A DNA stretch of 64,000 nucleotides from Saccopteryx bilineata (Eukaryota; Chordata; Mammalia; Chiroptera; Emballonuridae). Shown piece after piece: positions 22,956-34,985 of the stretch. Numbering within the stretch: position 1 is the first letter of the stretch; every line of letters begins with the position of its first letter. The DNA lies in the NCBI RefSeq assembly GCF_036850765.1, contig NC_089496.1, positions 47,482,113 through 47,546,112 on the forward strand. Reading direction: 5' to 3'. The position numbers and the translations under genes are program-made. Under the pieces are notes generated by a model. The model did no database searches. It saw nothing but the letters and a program-made list of their open reading frames with translations, and was not told where the DNA came from.

Positions 22956-25900
22956 CCACGTTCTTGCTCTCAACTCCCCCTGACTGGACACCTGACCGGG
23001 GCCTGGATGCTGGGCCCGTCCCAGGGCGTCTCCACTCACCTCTCCCGTCTCCACGGTTCCTGACTGCGCACACACAGCTCTTCCTACAGTCCTGGGGATT
23101 GACACAGCTCTTCCTACAGTCCTGGGATTGGCATGCAGGGTTGACTCCCCTGTAGGTATGGTTCTGAAAATGTGTGAGTTTTGTGACTCAGTCCTTTTAA
23201 ATTTTAATGTGTGTCTGCTTTGATTTTTCCATTATAAATTGCAAACTGCTTCTCTCTCCCTGCTTTGGCGCCTGTTGGCTGGGATGGGGTGCATCAGTTA
23301 CCTCCGTGCAGAGCCTCAGAACGAAGCGTAAACCCCACAGCCTGGCCACCAGCCGATGAGACTGTTGGTGTGCCGTGGGCACCTAGTGCCAGACAAGGAC
23401 CTGCCCCTGTGCTGAAATCAGACATCGTCTTGCCAGGATCCAAGATGTTTGCCGATGGGAGCTCAGAGGAGGAACTTCCATCTGCTTGTTCAGAGCGAGG
23501 AGGATGAAGGCTGGGAGGGATGGAGCGGGAGGGGGCAGCGCTCTGGGGACCAGGCTGAGGATGGATCTTAAAGGGATCCAGGAAGTCTGGTCCGTCTATG
23601 ACTCTTCCCCTCATTCTTGCCATGCCTGTGGGCGAGAACCACACTGGTGTGGGCAGCAGTTTCCTCGTTGCACATCTGGGCCCCTGGAGCTGGGCTGTGG
23701 ACAGACGGAATGTCACTCCTGTCCCTGCCTCCCATCTGCTGCCTCTCGGGGGGCTGGATTTAGGATGTGTCCCGCGAGTCCATAACTTCAGTAAGTAACT
23801 TACAGAGGCTGATGCTTACCTACGAATTTTAATAGAACAATAAAAGCTTTTTAGTGACATGCTTCAGAACTGCAGAGATGATGACCGGAGGAAGAACACT
23901 GGAAATCTCAAGTTGCACGGTGGAGTCAATTGCGCCGGCGTTGTGTGGCTACAGAGGGCTAAAGCGTTATTAACCCAGTGGGCGCACTCGATCGGCCTCA
24001 TCCCCGGCAACCTGTGATCAGCGCTATGCCATCCCAGCCTCTCTTACCCCCGAACCTGCTCAGCTGTGCAGGGCAGAGCTGTGCCCGCCTTCCCTGCTCA
24101 CTGGGCCTGCGATGGCGACCCGGGACGTCATCTGGTCCAGCGCCAAACCCTGCAGGCAGTGGGCACTGACCCCCTGGAAATCCGGCTTCACCCAACCGTG
24201 TCCCTTTGTGTCTCTTCTTTGAGCAGTGACAGATGTGAAGTGGCTCAGCCCCTAGGCACCTAACAGAGTCCTCTGGGTCTGCCTCAGAGCCGACCCAGCA
24301 GCTCAGGACAAAGGTATGACACCCAGACTCACCTGATTCTTCCACACCCAGTGGGGCAAGTGACGCAGCCCTTTTGATTCCCGTGATGTGATTGCTGATG
24401 AAGGGGAGGCAGGCCCGTGGGGCGGAGGGCACAAGTGGGTTATGTACCTCTCGCCACAGGTTAGGTTTGGGATGTCTCTTATTAGGGTAATTCTTCCCAC
24501 AATTACTCTTGAGAAACGACCTCTTCTAGAAATATTTGCAAACATTTTTGCACATCCAGACCTGCTTCTGAGCACTCATGACCAGAAGGATTCCAGGGAG
24601 CAATGAAAGGCTGAACTATTGTTCAGGTGGTGAAATGGTACCACCCAGCCTTTCATGCGTGAAGGAAGGGGCACAGTTGCCAAAAAGCTGCTCATTTTGG
24701 GTGAGATTTCTTAGTATCATGGGGCATTACCAAATGACACTGAGAACACAGAGCTAGTTTGGGAAGGACCAGTTCCCGAAAACAGTGTAACATTCATAGC
24801 TGAGCAGGTTATCCACCATCCGCCTATCAGCCTTTCACGCTGAACGTTTTGACAAGGAGAAGCAACTCAGCCTTCCTCTCTGCACCGTCTAAAGATTTCT
24901 TGGGATGTTGATTGGCGTGCCGCGTGCAGGGCAGGGCTGTGTCTTGTGTCTAGACCATGCCGAACACATCCTCACATTCCTCGCAGTTGTGGAAGGTCTA
25001 GCCCCGCACTGCCCTGGGTGGAGCTGGGGAATGCAATAGTAATTGCTCCAAAATGGGCTGTTTGCAAATATCTCCTGCACTAAACCTTTCTATAAGAGCA
25101 AGAAGCACAGAACTATCGCTAAGGTTTTTTTTTCCTCCCAATGTCAAGGAATGTTTTTTGCTCATTTTGAAGAGGAATGGAATGGTGTCAAGTATGCACA
25201 ATATTCACAGGGGAAGAGTCGTTACAGATACCGAGAAGCTGTCTGGAACGAGAGGACAGTTAGCTGGAAGAGCGGACTGTACATGAACCCTGCTGCCTCT
25301 GGGAGGCTGTCCCTCTCAACCTCAAAGGCAGGGGCAGCCATGTGGCGACTGAAGCCAGGCACCGACGCGGAGACAAAGGGCAGAAGCCCACGGACGGAAA
25401 GAGGAAGGAAGAAACTCAGTGGAGGTCTAGGTCGTTCACGAAGACGAAGGATGTTGGGTTTGTGATGAAGCCTCTTGGTGCTTCCGAGCTCTGGGTTGGC
25501 AAACGTGACCATCTTCCTTGGGGAGAGACTGTTCCTCTCTTCTCCTTGTCATCCAGCCCCGGGGCTACTGGGCTTTCCAAAGCAGATGTTCAGTTAAAGT
25601 GAGAAAGCTCCTCTTTCTTCCTCCTCTGTGGCAGTTACCATTTTCACTTGGGTGCTGAAGAAAACCTTCAGGTTTTGAAACCGTCTGCTCCCCCCCCCAG
25701 ACCCTGTGCTGTAGAAAGCACTTCTCAAGCTCTGCGCCCTTGCACCGCGCGGAGGGACGAACACCCGCTTCCCTGATCGTCTCATCGGAGGGTGGATGTG
25801 TATGTACAAGATACCGGATCCTGCAGGAATCAGCTGCAAATGTGATTCCTCAGAGTTGTTTAAGAAAACTGGTCCCATGTATTAAAGGCATATGTTGGGA

Positions 25901-26572
25901 AATGTCGAGGCCTCATGTACAATAACTTTTATTTTGAAATTGAGCTATTATTAAATGGTATCTAAGCTTGGACTACAGTTTAATCATGCTCAGTGCTTCC
26001 TAGGGTGTCATAAAGTATCTTTTCGTTAAAAAAAAATGCAAATCTGTGCTTTATCCAACCTGCCGCAGCCCTTCCCTACCTTCCCGCGGCTCTCAGAGCA
26101 AAGCCCAGACCCTTACAGGACCTCCCAGGTCCCGCACGGCTCCGCCCCCTGCCCGTGCCCCCCCCCCTACACCTCTCTCCCCACCTTTCTGGGGCCCAGC
26201 AACTGGACCTCCTGCACCTTGACCGTGCCCGGATTTGTTTGTATCTAGTTCTTCCCATGTACCACCACCCAACACCCCTGGAAAACGGCTGGATTCTGAT
26301 GTGGGGAGCACTCAGAGCAGCCGAGGGCCCCACACTGCCACGCACGAGGGAGTGGGGCCTGGCAGGGGAGAATGAGGGAACGACCTGCCCCCCATGCTCT
26401 CCGGGGTCTCGGGTGTATATTTCCGTGGAAGGGCCTGGGGTGTAGGTTTGTGTGTGAGTGTGGAGGGGGCGGGGGAGGGTGGAGCCCGACTCCTCTAAGA
26501 CCCCGAGACAAGAACTTCAGGTGAGTGAGGGCCCCGCGGGTCTGACTCTCTGGTTCCACCCTCTGCTCTTAG

Positions 26573-26621
26573 GTGGAAGGGCGCGTCCGTGAACTGGAAC
26601 GGCTCGGACCCCATCCTGTGA
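26573..26621 (+). CDS. MINDY4: MINDY4 terminal coding exon
   Basis: The acceptor ctgctcttag ends at 26572. The first g completes the lysine codon. The exon then reads [15 protein letters not shown] and stops with TGA at 26619-26621. This C-terminal peptide is a MINDY4 hallmark. It completes about 176 residues of the protein across five exons here. The 3'UTR follows, but I see no clear AATAAA within 500 bp, so the transcript end is undetermined. Confidence 0.95.
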
Positions 26622-29600
26622 GCCCCCATGGGGTGAGTCCCATGGCTCCACCGCTCGTCACAGGGGTGACATCTGAGCCCCAGGCCTCAGGGATGAGTCT
26701 CTCAGAATGGTGTCACCCCCAGCGGGGCCAGCGCTGCTGCAGAAGCATCCAGAACCTCCTTGCCCCTTCCATGAAGGGCCTGCCCTGGACTGTGAGAAGG
26801 GCCCAGTGCGGGCTGCTGTGTGGCTCCCTCCCAGCTGAGCTGTGACTGCCAAGGACAGGAAGAGGCCAGCTCCTGGGGCCTTTGCCTGCATCCCTCCCTC
26901 GCTCCCTGCTGGCCGTTCCCTCACCCAGCTGCTGATACGGTCGGCCCGGACGCTGGGCACCTGTTATATCTGGTAGTTGGCTTTCTATAAAACAAGAGTG
27001 AAACTCATGGCGAGAGCCAAGACTCCTTGTTCTGTTGCCGTGAAGGATGCATGTGGGTTCATGACTGGGGTGGGCACAGTCCCGTGTGGAGGGGCCCCAG
27101 AGCCTGGTGACCTCTGGGCTAAGGTGTCACCTCACCAGGGTCTCTGCAGGCAAGTGATGCCCGCTGGCCGAGTGGTGGTCCTTGCCGCCCGTCTGGCTCA
27201 GCCTGACTTCACTGGGCAGACCCAGGGCTCAGGCACCAGGTTCCACAAGCCGTGCCAACCAGACGGCGCAGGCCCCCGGGAGGCTGTCTCCGGGCGCCCT
27301 GCATCCCTGCGGGTCCTCCAGGGGACAGTCACGTGGGCCTGGAGGGTGGGCTGGATCTGGCCGAGAGGATGTGGGAGAAAGAGCCTCCTACGGGGGTGCC
27401 TCTTGGCCACAGAGGGCAACAAATGGGGGTGAGCAGAGAGGCCAGGCGTGGTCGCTGTGTGTTGCTGCGGGGGCCCTGCACAGGGACTGGCTGCAGTGTG
27501 GCTGAGGGTCTGTGGAGACCCTCGCATTCCAGAGCCAGGACGGAACGGGTGGGCATGGCGAGAACAGTCGCCCATGAAGGGAAAATTGTACAATCGACGC
27601 CTCCTTCATTCCACTGATTTGTAGTCTACCAATTTCAGAAAGGAATATGAGGACGTGTAGAAATGCAGCGGGAGGCTGGTGAAGCGACCAGGGAGAGAGG
27701 TGTTAAAGGCAGAAGCTGTGGACCCTTTGCAATGGCTCCCAACACCAGGGCCAAGGGAGGGCGCCCAGAGGCAGGGCCCTGGCCTCCAGTAGCCTGTCCT
27801 GCGGCTCTCCACGTGAGAAACAGTGGCCGAGCCCTCCGGAGCCTCTGTCCCACACCGTCCCTGCTGTGCCCTGCGAGTGCGTGGGCTGGGACTCTGAGCG
27901 GTGCCCGCAGAGGTGGGCACGGGGGCACGCACTCCCCCCCGGCCCAGGAGGAAGCTGCAGAGGGCTGCAGACACTGGACGTCAGCCAGTCCCCAGCCTCT
28001 GTGTGTCCCCTGGGACTCAGGACACAAGCAGCACAGGGGCTGCCCTCACTCTGCAGGGCTGGCCAAGAGGAGCCCCCTCCTCTGTTACGTGCGAGGCATT
28101 CAGGGGGCAAAACTGGCCTTTGGTGGTGCCAGCTCAAGAGGCTGCTGTGTGCTCTCGGGGGCTGTGCACCACGAGTGTGGCCGCCTGCCGGCCTCTGGGG
28201 ACAGGCAGGGAGGAGCCGGAGGGAAGTGAGAGAGCAGGGAGCGCTCTGTCCGGGCTGTGCGGAGGCCTGGGAGGCCTGGAGGGCTTGCTGTGTAAACTCG
28301 AGTGGCCGTTCACAGCAGGCGGCCGGCAGAACTGCTTCCTATATGTCCCTGCAATGTTTATGCATTTGTTTTCCTTGGCCGGGGCCAGGCTGCTCCAGCT
28401 GAGCGCCCCGCGGAGGAAGGGGGTTTCCTTGTTTATCAGCCTGGAAGGAAAGCCGTCTTTTCAATGAAACTCGCTTAACCTCCTGACCGGGGTCCCATTG
28501 ACAGGGCTGGAGGAATCGGAATATTCCCGCTACTGGAGACAACCCGTTCCAGCCAACGGCAAAAACACTTTTCTGGAAGCCAAGACACACGCCGTTCGAC
28601 CTCCTCTGCCTGCAGTTTTCTGGACTGGAAGATGAGCAGAGCCTGACACCACTGTCCCCCAGAACGTCCCCCAGACCCAGAAGCCAGAACGGCCCCGCCG
28701 TCCTGGGCCTGGCCTGTGGGGATGAGACCCAGGCCGGTGTGTCCTTGCTCTCGGGAGATCTGGGGTGCACAGTGCGCTAGGGGGTCTGTAGGTAAGCTTC
28801 AGAGATCCATACCCCCCACCTGCGGTGATGTTAACATCTCTGTGAACATGTACACATCTGTAATTTTCTGGAGAGAGGGTCCCGTAGCCTTCCTCACGAC
28901 CTTGACCTTGGAATAATGGCCCCCTCTTTTCCCTCAAAAGGTTAAGAGCCAGCTATGTCCTTGAGTTGAGTGGCCGTGCCTGGGCGGTGAGTGGCCTCTA
29001 CGAACCCGGGTTGGCCCTCCGCCTCTGGGCTCCGACCGCTGAACAAGCAGACCTCAGGAGGGCGTGGACAGGAAGCAGCTTTATCCTTTCTTATTATCAC
29101 TTCCCGTCGGATTCTCTCTTTTTCTCCACTGTTTGTTTCTTGGTCTCTGGATGAAAGAGCAGGTTGATCCCGTTGCTTTGGAGGGACTGTGAGCCGTTAG
29201 ACCAGTCTGAGGGGAGCACTTCATACTCTCATCGACGGAGAGCTCTTATGGGGGACCTCCCACCGCTGGGACCTCTCCTGGGCCAGGTGGTTCATCCTCT
29301 GGCTGCTGCTTCCGGCGAAGTTCACCTTCCTGCTTCCCCTTTCAACAAGATCCAAGTCTGTCTTCTGCAAGATCCACATTTGAACCATGTGAAGCCCCTC
29401 CACCTCTTCCCCTCCCCAATTCTGGAGGCCAGACCTTCCCCACGTAGGCTCCTCTGTCTGCTCAGCCACGCCCCCGGGGAGCAGCGACATCCCACCGTCC
29501 CCAGGCAGGAGTCATGGACCATCCCGCACCGCGAGGCGCACGGGGCAAGCTCTCAGGCATTCTTCTTGAACCCTCTCTCATTTGACTTTGGGAGAGGAGA

Positions 29601-30178
29601 GGCACCCATCCCGCTCCGCGGCCGTGGGAGGAGAGGCACCCATCCCGCTCCGCGGCCGGGGGCGGAGAGGCACCCATCCCGCTCCGCGGCCGTGGGAGGA
29701 GAGGCACCCATCCCGCTCCGCGGCCGGGGGCGGAGAGGCACCCATCCCGCTCCGCGGCCGGGGGAGGAGAGGCACCCATCCCGCTCCGCGGCCGGGGGCG
29801 GAGAGGCACCCATCCCGCTCCGCGGCCGGGGGCGGAGAGGCACCCATCCCGCTCCGCGGCCGGGGGCGGAGAGGCACCCATCCCGCTCCGCGGCCGGGGG
29901 AGGAGAGGCACCCATCCCGCTCCGCGGCCGGGGGCGGAGAGGCACCCATCCCGCTCCGCGGCCGGGGGAGGAGAGGCACCCATCCCGCTCCGCGGCGGGG
30001 GGCGGAGAGGCACCCATCCCGCTCCGCGGCCGGGGGCGGAGAGGCACCCATCCCGCTCCGCGGCCGGGGGCGGAGAGGCACCCATCCCGCTCCGCGGCCG
30101 GGGGCGGAGAGGCACCCATCCCGCTCCGCGGCCGGGGGAGGAGAGGCACCCATCCCGCTCCGCGGCCGGGGAGGGAGA
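29601..30178. repeat. 34-bp GC-rich minisatellite, 17 copies
   Basis: Units of ggcacccatcccgctccgcg plus gccgggggcggaga start at 29601 and recur every 34 bp to 30145. Variants carry ggaggaga or cgtgggag. Because 34 is not divisible by three and no unit has a stop, all frames stay open over several hundred bases on both strands. This explains the long reading frames there. Confidence 0.97.
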
Positions 30179-30869
30179 CCCAGCACGGCGACACCTCTCT
30201 CCAAGGCCTCACTAGCCACTGTCCTCTTCTGCTGCTTTCTTCACCTTGTCCCGTGGCCAGAGGACGGATGAACGGACGTCGGCAGAACCATTTGCACCAC
30301 TCCGTAAGTTCTGTCCGGGGACGGTGCAGGTAAGAAGAGCAGTCTCCAGAAGGGCAGGCCTTCCCCCGGAGGCAGAGCTGACCGGGGCTTGGAGGCGTGT
30401 CGGGGACTGGCTAAGGCAGGGGTGGGCCCAGACCCTACCTGACTGCTCCCGAGGGTGTCCGTGTCTGAGCCGGAAAGAAGTCAGGCCACGGAAGAGGGAC
30501 GGCAGTGGCCCAGCCTCCTGGGGGGGGGGGGTGGCCGAGGAGCAGGGCGGGTCTTTGCGCGGCTCCCACGGGCCTGGGCTCCGCTAAGCCAGCAAGGGCA
30601 ACGCGGGGATTTTCCTGCGCTGGTTCAGGCCGGGGGCATCCGCACACCTGAGCTGAGGAACGTGGAGCCCCGCCTTCCGGCCCCGCCAGGCCCACCGAGT
30701 CAGAAGCGGCGTTTGAACAAAACCCTCGGCGAAGAGATTGAAGTCTGAGGAGCGCTGCTCCAGGGCTGGCGAGGCTGCGGGTGACCGTGTGGCATCGTGG
30801 GCGCCGTCCCGTCACGAAGACGCACTGATGGGATGTGCAGGAGCCGCGTCGCATCGGAGCAACCGCAGC

Positions 30870-30990
30870 GGGACCAGGGCTCCTGGGCTCAGTGCTGACC
30901 CCCTACTTCCTGTGTGGCCTGAGCCGTAGGCCCCTGGGCCTCAGTTTCCTCGTCTGTAAAATGACCCCCCCGACAGGGCTGGAGTGGGGA
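30870..30990 (+). repeat. MIR SINE fragment
   Basis: Contains cttcctgtgtggcctgagc and gggcctcagtttcctcgtct, then gtaaaatgac, in forward MIR order. Confidence 0.8.
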
Positions 30991-32068
30991 CTTGGTGAGT
31001 CGGTCTGTTGGGGAGCGCGGGGAGCAGGCCTGGCCCTTCACCATGAGTGTGCTCTCAGCATTTCCAGGGGGGCTCCTCGGAGGTGGCGGCAGCTCGCCGG
31101 GCCGGCTCGGATGCGCCAGGTGTTGCAAGCAGGGGATTGGATGGAAGGTCTTTCCAGGTGAAAGGAACGGTGAAAGCCAAGAGACGGAACCTTTCCATCT
31201 GCAGGCCTCATGGGGGTGACCCAAGAGTGGGGCCCGGGGGGTTAGGAGGGGAGGCGGACAGTAGGCGAAGGCCGTGGCCGCTGGGCCGGCGGCTGGGATG
31301 TTTCCCCTGGACACAAGGACTGCCCAGAGCTCGGCTTCGGCCCTCTCTCCCTGGCAGGGGCCCGGGCCCGGGCACATTGAGGGGCTCCTGCGGAGCTCCC
31401 AGGGAATGGAGGTGAGCGAGAGGCGAAGGAGGCTGGAAGTGACAGGTGCTTTGGCTCTGGCTGCCCGAGGCCCCGTGGACAGTCCTCACCGGCCACCGAG
31501 CCCTTCCTGGATCCTGGAACCTGCAAGAGGCAACCAGGCTGCCAAGTGTGTTTGCAGGTATTTCCCTCCACCCACCAGGGTCCTCCCTACTCCCTCATCG
31601 TGCCCTAGTCCTCGTGGGGCTGTGGGAGCGGTAATTACCAGGCAAAAATGCCAGGCATTTGTGATAGGGAGATTGCTTAATGCAGGACAAGGGGTGGGCG
31701 GGCGAGCGGGCAGGCTGGCTGCCTGGGGGTCGGGCGGCACCCGGCCAGAGCCGGCATGTTCCTCCAGCGGCTGCTCTGCATGGGAGAGGGGGCAGGTCCC
31801 CGCCGGCTGGGCGTTCGGTGGTTGTGTAAACCTGAAGTTGGTTGTGCCCACCCCTTCCCCTTTATGCCATCTATGATCGTGTGCTTCATCCCACCGTCCT
31901 GCCCAGGTTTCCACGGAATACCCACCCTATGTCCTTGGGGAATCCCTGAAGGCCTTCCCTTTACAAATGGGGAAACTGAGGCCCAGAGAGCAATCCTTAG
32001 TTAAGAGTCCTCCTGGGAAGTTTCTCCTTCACAGGAGTCTTTTGGAGACCAGACCACCAGATGGTCTT

Positions 32069-32216
32069 GGGGCTTAAGGGAATATACTTGGTATCCGATG
32101 GGGGTGTGGGGTGATGCCAGCCCCCCTCTCGTTCCCCCATCTGGGGCTTAAGGGAATATACCTAGTATCCGATGGGGGTGTGGAGTGGTGCCAGCCCCCC
32201 TCTCGTTCCCCATCTC
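32069..32216. repeat. 74-bp direct repeat, two copies
   Basis: The phrase ggggcttaagggaatatac begins at 32069 and again at 32143, each followed by gtatccgatgggggtgtgg and ccagcccccctctcgttccc. The copies differ at a few positions. Confidence 0.92.
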
Positions 32217-32524
32217 TCCTCCAGCCCCACCCACCCTGCACTCAGCAGCTGCTCCCCCAGAGCCCCTTGGTGCCTGAAGGCTTTGCTAGTGCTTTGTTGT
32301 ACCTGGTTCTTGCCCTTCAACTCTCTCTATCCACTGGTCAAATTCTGCCCGTCCCTCAAGGCCTGTCTTCAAGGCTCCTCCTCTAGGGTGCCCTCCTGGG
32401 TTACCCAGGTGAAAGTGGGGGCCTCCCCTCTGAGTCCTTGCTCAGCTCCTCTCTCACAAACCAGGTCCCAGTTAGTGGGTGTTGGTCACGCAGCTACAGG
32501 TACAGGTTTTGCTGTTACTGTGCA

Positions 32525-32852
32525 TGGGCACACACACATACACACACATACACCATACAGACACATACATACACACACATACACACAGACACACATACAC
32601 ACAGACACCACACAGACACACACATACACCATACGGACACACACATGCACACACATACACCACACATGCACACACATACATACACATACACCACACATAT
32701 ACACACACACATATACACCACACAGACACACACATACACACATTCATACACCACACATACATATACCACACATACACCACAGATACATATACCATACATA
32801 CACCGCAGATACATACACCACACAGACACACACACACACACACACACACGCA
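32525..32852. repeat. CA-rich microsatellite, (CACATA/ACAC)n
   Basis: Alternating purine-pyrimidine sequence of acacacat, catacac and cacagacac motifs runs for about 330 bp. It ends in a pure ca run before 32852. It produces many spurious Thr/His and Cys/Val reading frames. Confidence 0.97.
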
Positions 32853-33127
32853 CTTTTGTACCATGCGGTGTGCCCTTACCCCTGGGCCTGGGGCTCCTTG
32901 TCTTCCCACGGACCTGTCCGATCCTGGGGGATGAAGCCCAGGGCTCACCCCCCTCTGAAGAAGCCCCCCTAGCCTGCACCTGTGCCCTCCCCCCCGCCCC
33001 AGCTCCAGCGTAAATAAAGCCCCAGGCACTGGGTGTTGGGCTGGGGAGGCGGCAGCTCCCTGAAGTCTCTAAACCGTTGATTCCGGGTGTGGTCTTAAGA
33101 TTAAACCTGGCGCCTTTCCTGTGCCCC

Positions 33128-33239
33128 TGATAAGGGCAATCCTGGGTTCTTATCTGACATTTTCTGTTTTAAAGCCTGTTGACATCTGGGAGGTTGGCAA
33201 AATCCCACTAGTTTTTGGAGTGAAACCCTGGGTGATAAG
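33128..33239. promoter_or_regulatory. Cluster of GATA-factor motifs, candidate enhancer
   Basis: Three WGATAAG motifs lie within 112 bp: tgataag at 33128, cttatct (inverse of agataag) at 33149 and tgataag at 33233. They are about 13.6 kb upstream of the AQP1 TATA box. AQP1 is strongly expressed in red cells and GATA1 drives many erythroid genes, so a role is plausible. Motif presence alone is weak evidence. Confidence 0.3.
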
Positions 33240-34580
33240 CACCCTCCTCCCTGTGCCCTGCTGGTCGCCCAGTGTGGGCACTCTCGGGGCAGCATCGCTG
33301 GGCCCTGCCCCCTCTGCCTCACCCCTCCCCTATCCTAGGACAGAGACTCAACCTGGGGGATGCTATTAATAATTATGACAGGACAATTGTGTGAACAGAC
33401 TGTGCTGTATATGGGAACCTCAGTCTAAGGAAGGATTGTTCTTACTGATTGATCTCCTGACACCGTTCCCCAAACTCCTAGGCTCAGATCCTTCTTAGAT
33501 GTTATCGGGGGCATAGGGCTTGGGGGCGGGGAACCTATATAGGCTGGAGCAATCAGGGAGGCTTCTCGGAGGAGGAGGAGGATTGAAGCTGGATCCTGAA
33601 GGAGGGTTGGGGAGAAGGTGGGGCAGAGGCACCCCAGGCAGGGTGGCAGGGGCAGAGCTGCCAGGGGAAAGGGGTCTGGGAGGCCATGGGTGGCGGGAAG
33701 GTTAAGGATATCGGGGCTGGATCCTGAAGGGCTTTGCATGTCAGGAGAAGGAGCGTGAGCTGCCTCCTGTGAGCACTGGGGAGCTACAGGGGGTTTCAAA
33801 GCAAGGCAGTGGTAGATCCAACTGTTGTAAAAAACTGATACCGTGAGAGTATGGAGCGTGGATATGAGGGAAGATGCCAACTTCTGAGCTGGGGTCGTGG
33901 GGTGGGGAGTGGGTGGGAGACAGCTGGTACGGCCATGATTCCGTCTGGGGAGCAAGGTGGGGGCCACGAGCCTGGAGCCGAGGCCTCTCTCTCCTGCTTC
34001 CTGGCGGGCAGGTCTCAGCCTGAGCAGCCGTTCCCTCTGTCTGATGTTCCCTCTGTCTGTCGCCTCGTCGCCCCCGGCGGCTGCAGCCCTCCCGGGAACA
34101 TCCTTTGCAAAACACCCCTACCTCCTGACGAAGGCTTCCCCTGCCCCTGCCTTGGCAAACCATGAAGGAGGGGGCCTCAATGCGAGGAAGTGCCCGGGCC
34201 TTTGTTCTGGCTCCAGCCACGGCCGGACCCATGGCCTATTGTTTTAGAAGGTTTTGGGCCAACTGGATGGGACCGGTGGGTTCCCTTGGGCCTGGCCTCC
34301 TCCAAGTGCACAGGGGAGACAGCCAGCCTGGCAGGGTGGCTCTCAGTCCCGTGGGGACCTCAGGGAAGACCTCTGTGCCTCCTCTGTGTGCTCAGAGCCT
34401 GGGACCCCCAGCTCTGGTCATGTGGGGTGTCAGGGGGCATTATGGAGACTGCTCATCTTCTGAGGTCCAGGGGCTGCTCAGGCAGGAAAGTGGACAGGGG
34501 CCTCGCAGGCTCTCCGGGACCTGTGGGTAGGAGGCCCACGTCTCTCTGTTGGCTCTTCTCTCTTTGGTTTGGGGGATTCT

Positions 34581-34760
34581 TTTTTTTTTTTTTTTAATTT
34601 TATTTATTCATTATAGAGAGAGAGAGGGAGAGAGAAGGGAGGAGGAGCAGGAAGCATCAACTCCCATATGTGCCTTGACCAGGCAAGCCCAGGGTTTTGA
34701 ACCGGCAACCTCAGTGTTTCCAGGTTGACGCTTTATCCACTGCGCCACCACAGGTCAGGC
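34581..34760 (-). mobile_element. tRNA-derived SINE, probably bat-specific
   Basis: Read on the minus strand it starts gcctgacctgtggtggcgca, continues with a tRNA-like B-box region (ccggttcaaaacc) and ends in a purine-rich tail and poly(A), seen as poly(T) at the left edge. An exact target duplication ggtttgggggattct flanks it at 34566-34580 and 34761-34775. The head resembles SINEs I associate with horseshoe and leaf-nosed bats. The duplication shows a fairly recent insertion. Confidence 0.93.
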
Positions 34761-34829
34761 GGTTTGGGGGATTCTTGCTGCATGGGGGGTACACTGTGAA
34801 GGAGCCTGGCAGCTTGGCAGAGGGATCCT

Positions 34830-34985
34830 GAACTCACACCTGGAGTTTGCTATCTGGGTTTAGATCTGAGCTCCAACTTCTCAGTTGTAGAACCTAAATT
34901 AAGTTACAAAACAAACAAAATGAAACCCTCTGGGCATCAGTGGCCCTGCCTATAAAGCGGGAATAACTATATCCTGTGAGGTTGG
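34830..34985 (+). repeat. MIR SINE fragment
   Basis: Contains gggcatcagtggccctgcc and ataaagcgggaataactat in forward MIR order, with an A-rich interruption near 34900. Confidence 0.65.

Larger units (their letters stand above)
17305..26572 (+). other. MINDY4: Last MINDY4 intron, 9.3 kb
   Basis: Exons on either side join within the lysine codon of CIRTKWKGAS, so no exon is missing. The intron contains the splice-site triplication, a MIR near 18425-18620, a 41-bp minisatellite at 19558-19800, a two-copy 63-bp repeat at 20560-20670, a 63-bp three-copy repeat at 22425-22620 and a MER5-like hAT fossil at 22785-22955. Other parts show nothing I can name. Confidence 0.8.
26622..32063. other. MINDY4 3' flank and intergenic DNA
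   Basis: The first few hundred bases are probably MINDY4 3'UTR. After that I see only intergenic sequence: a 34-bp minisatellite at 29601-30178 and MIR pieces near 30890-30990 and 31955-31995. An AT-rich island near 31630-31690 (gcggtaattaccaggc) could be a conserved non-coding element, which needs alignment. No gene is supported. Confidence 0.65.

Noticed and set aside
26960..27000. MINDY4 poly(A) signal near ctataaaacaag
   Set aside because: It is not a canonical AATAAA or ATTAAA, and no supporting downstream element is evident.
29164..30333. Open frame of 389 codons and several over 200 codons on both strands
   Set aside because: They are the stop-free 34-bp minisatellite read in several frames. 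Codon content follows the repeat, not a protein family.
32438..33029. Thr/His-rich and Cys/Val-rich frames of up to 266 codons
   Set aside because: Direct translation of the CA-rich microsatellite on both strands.
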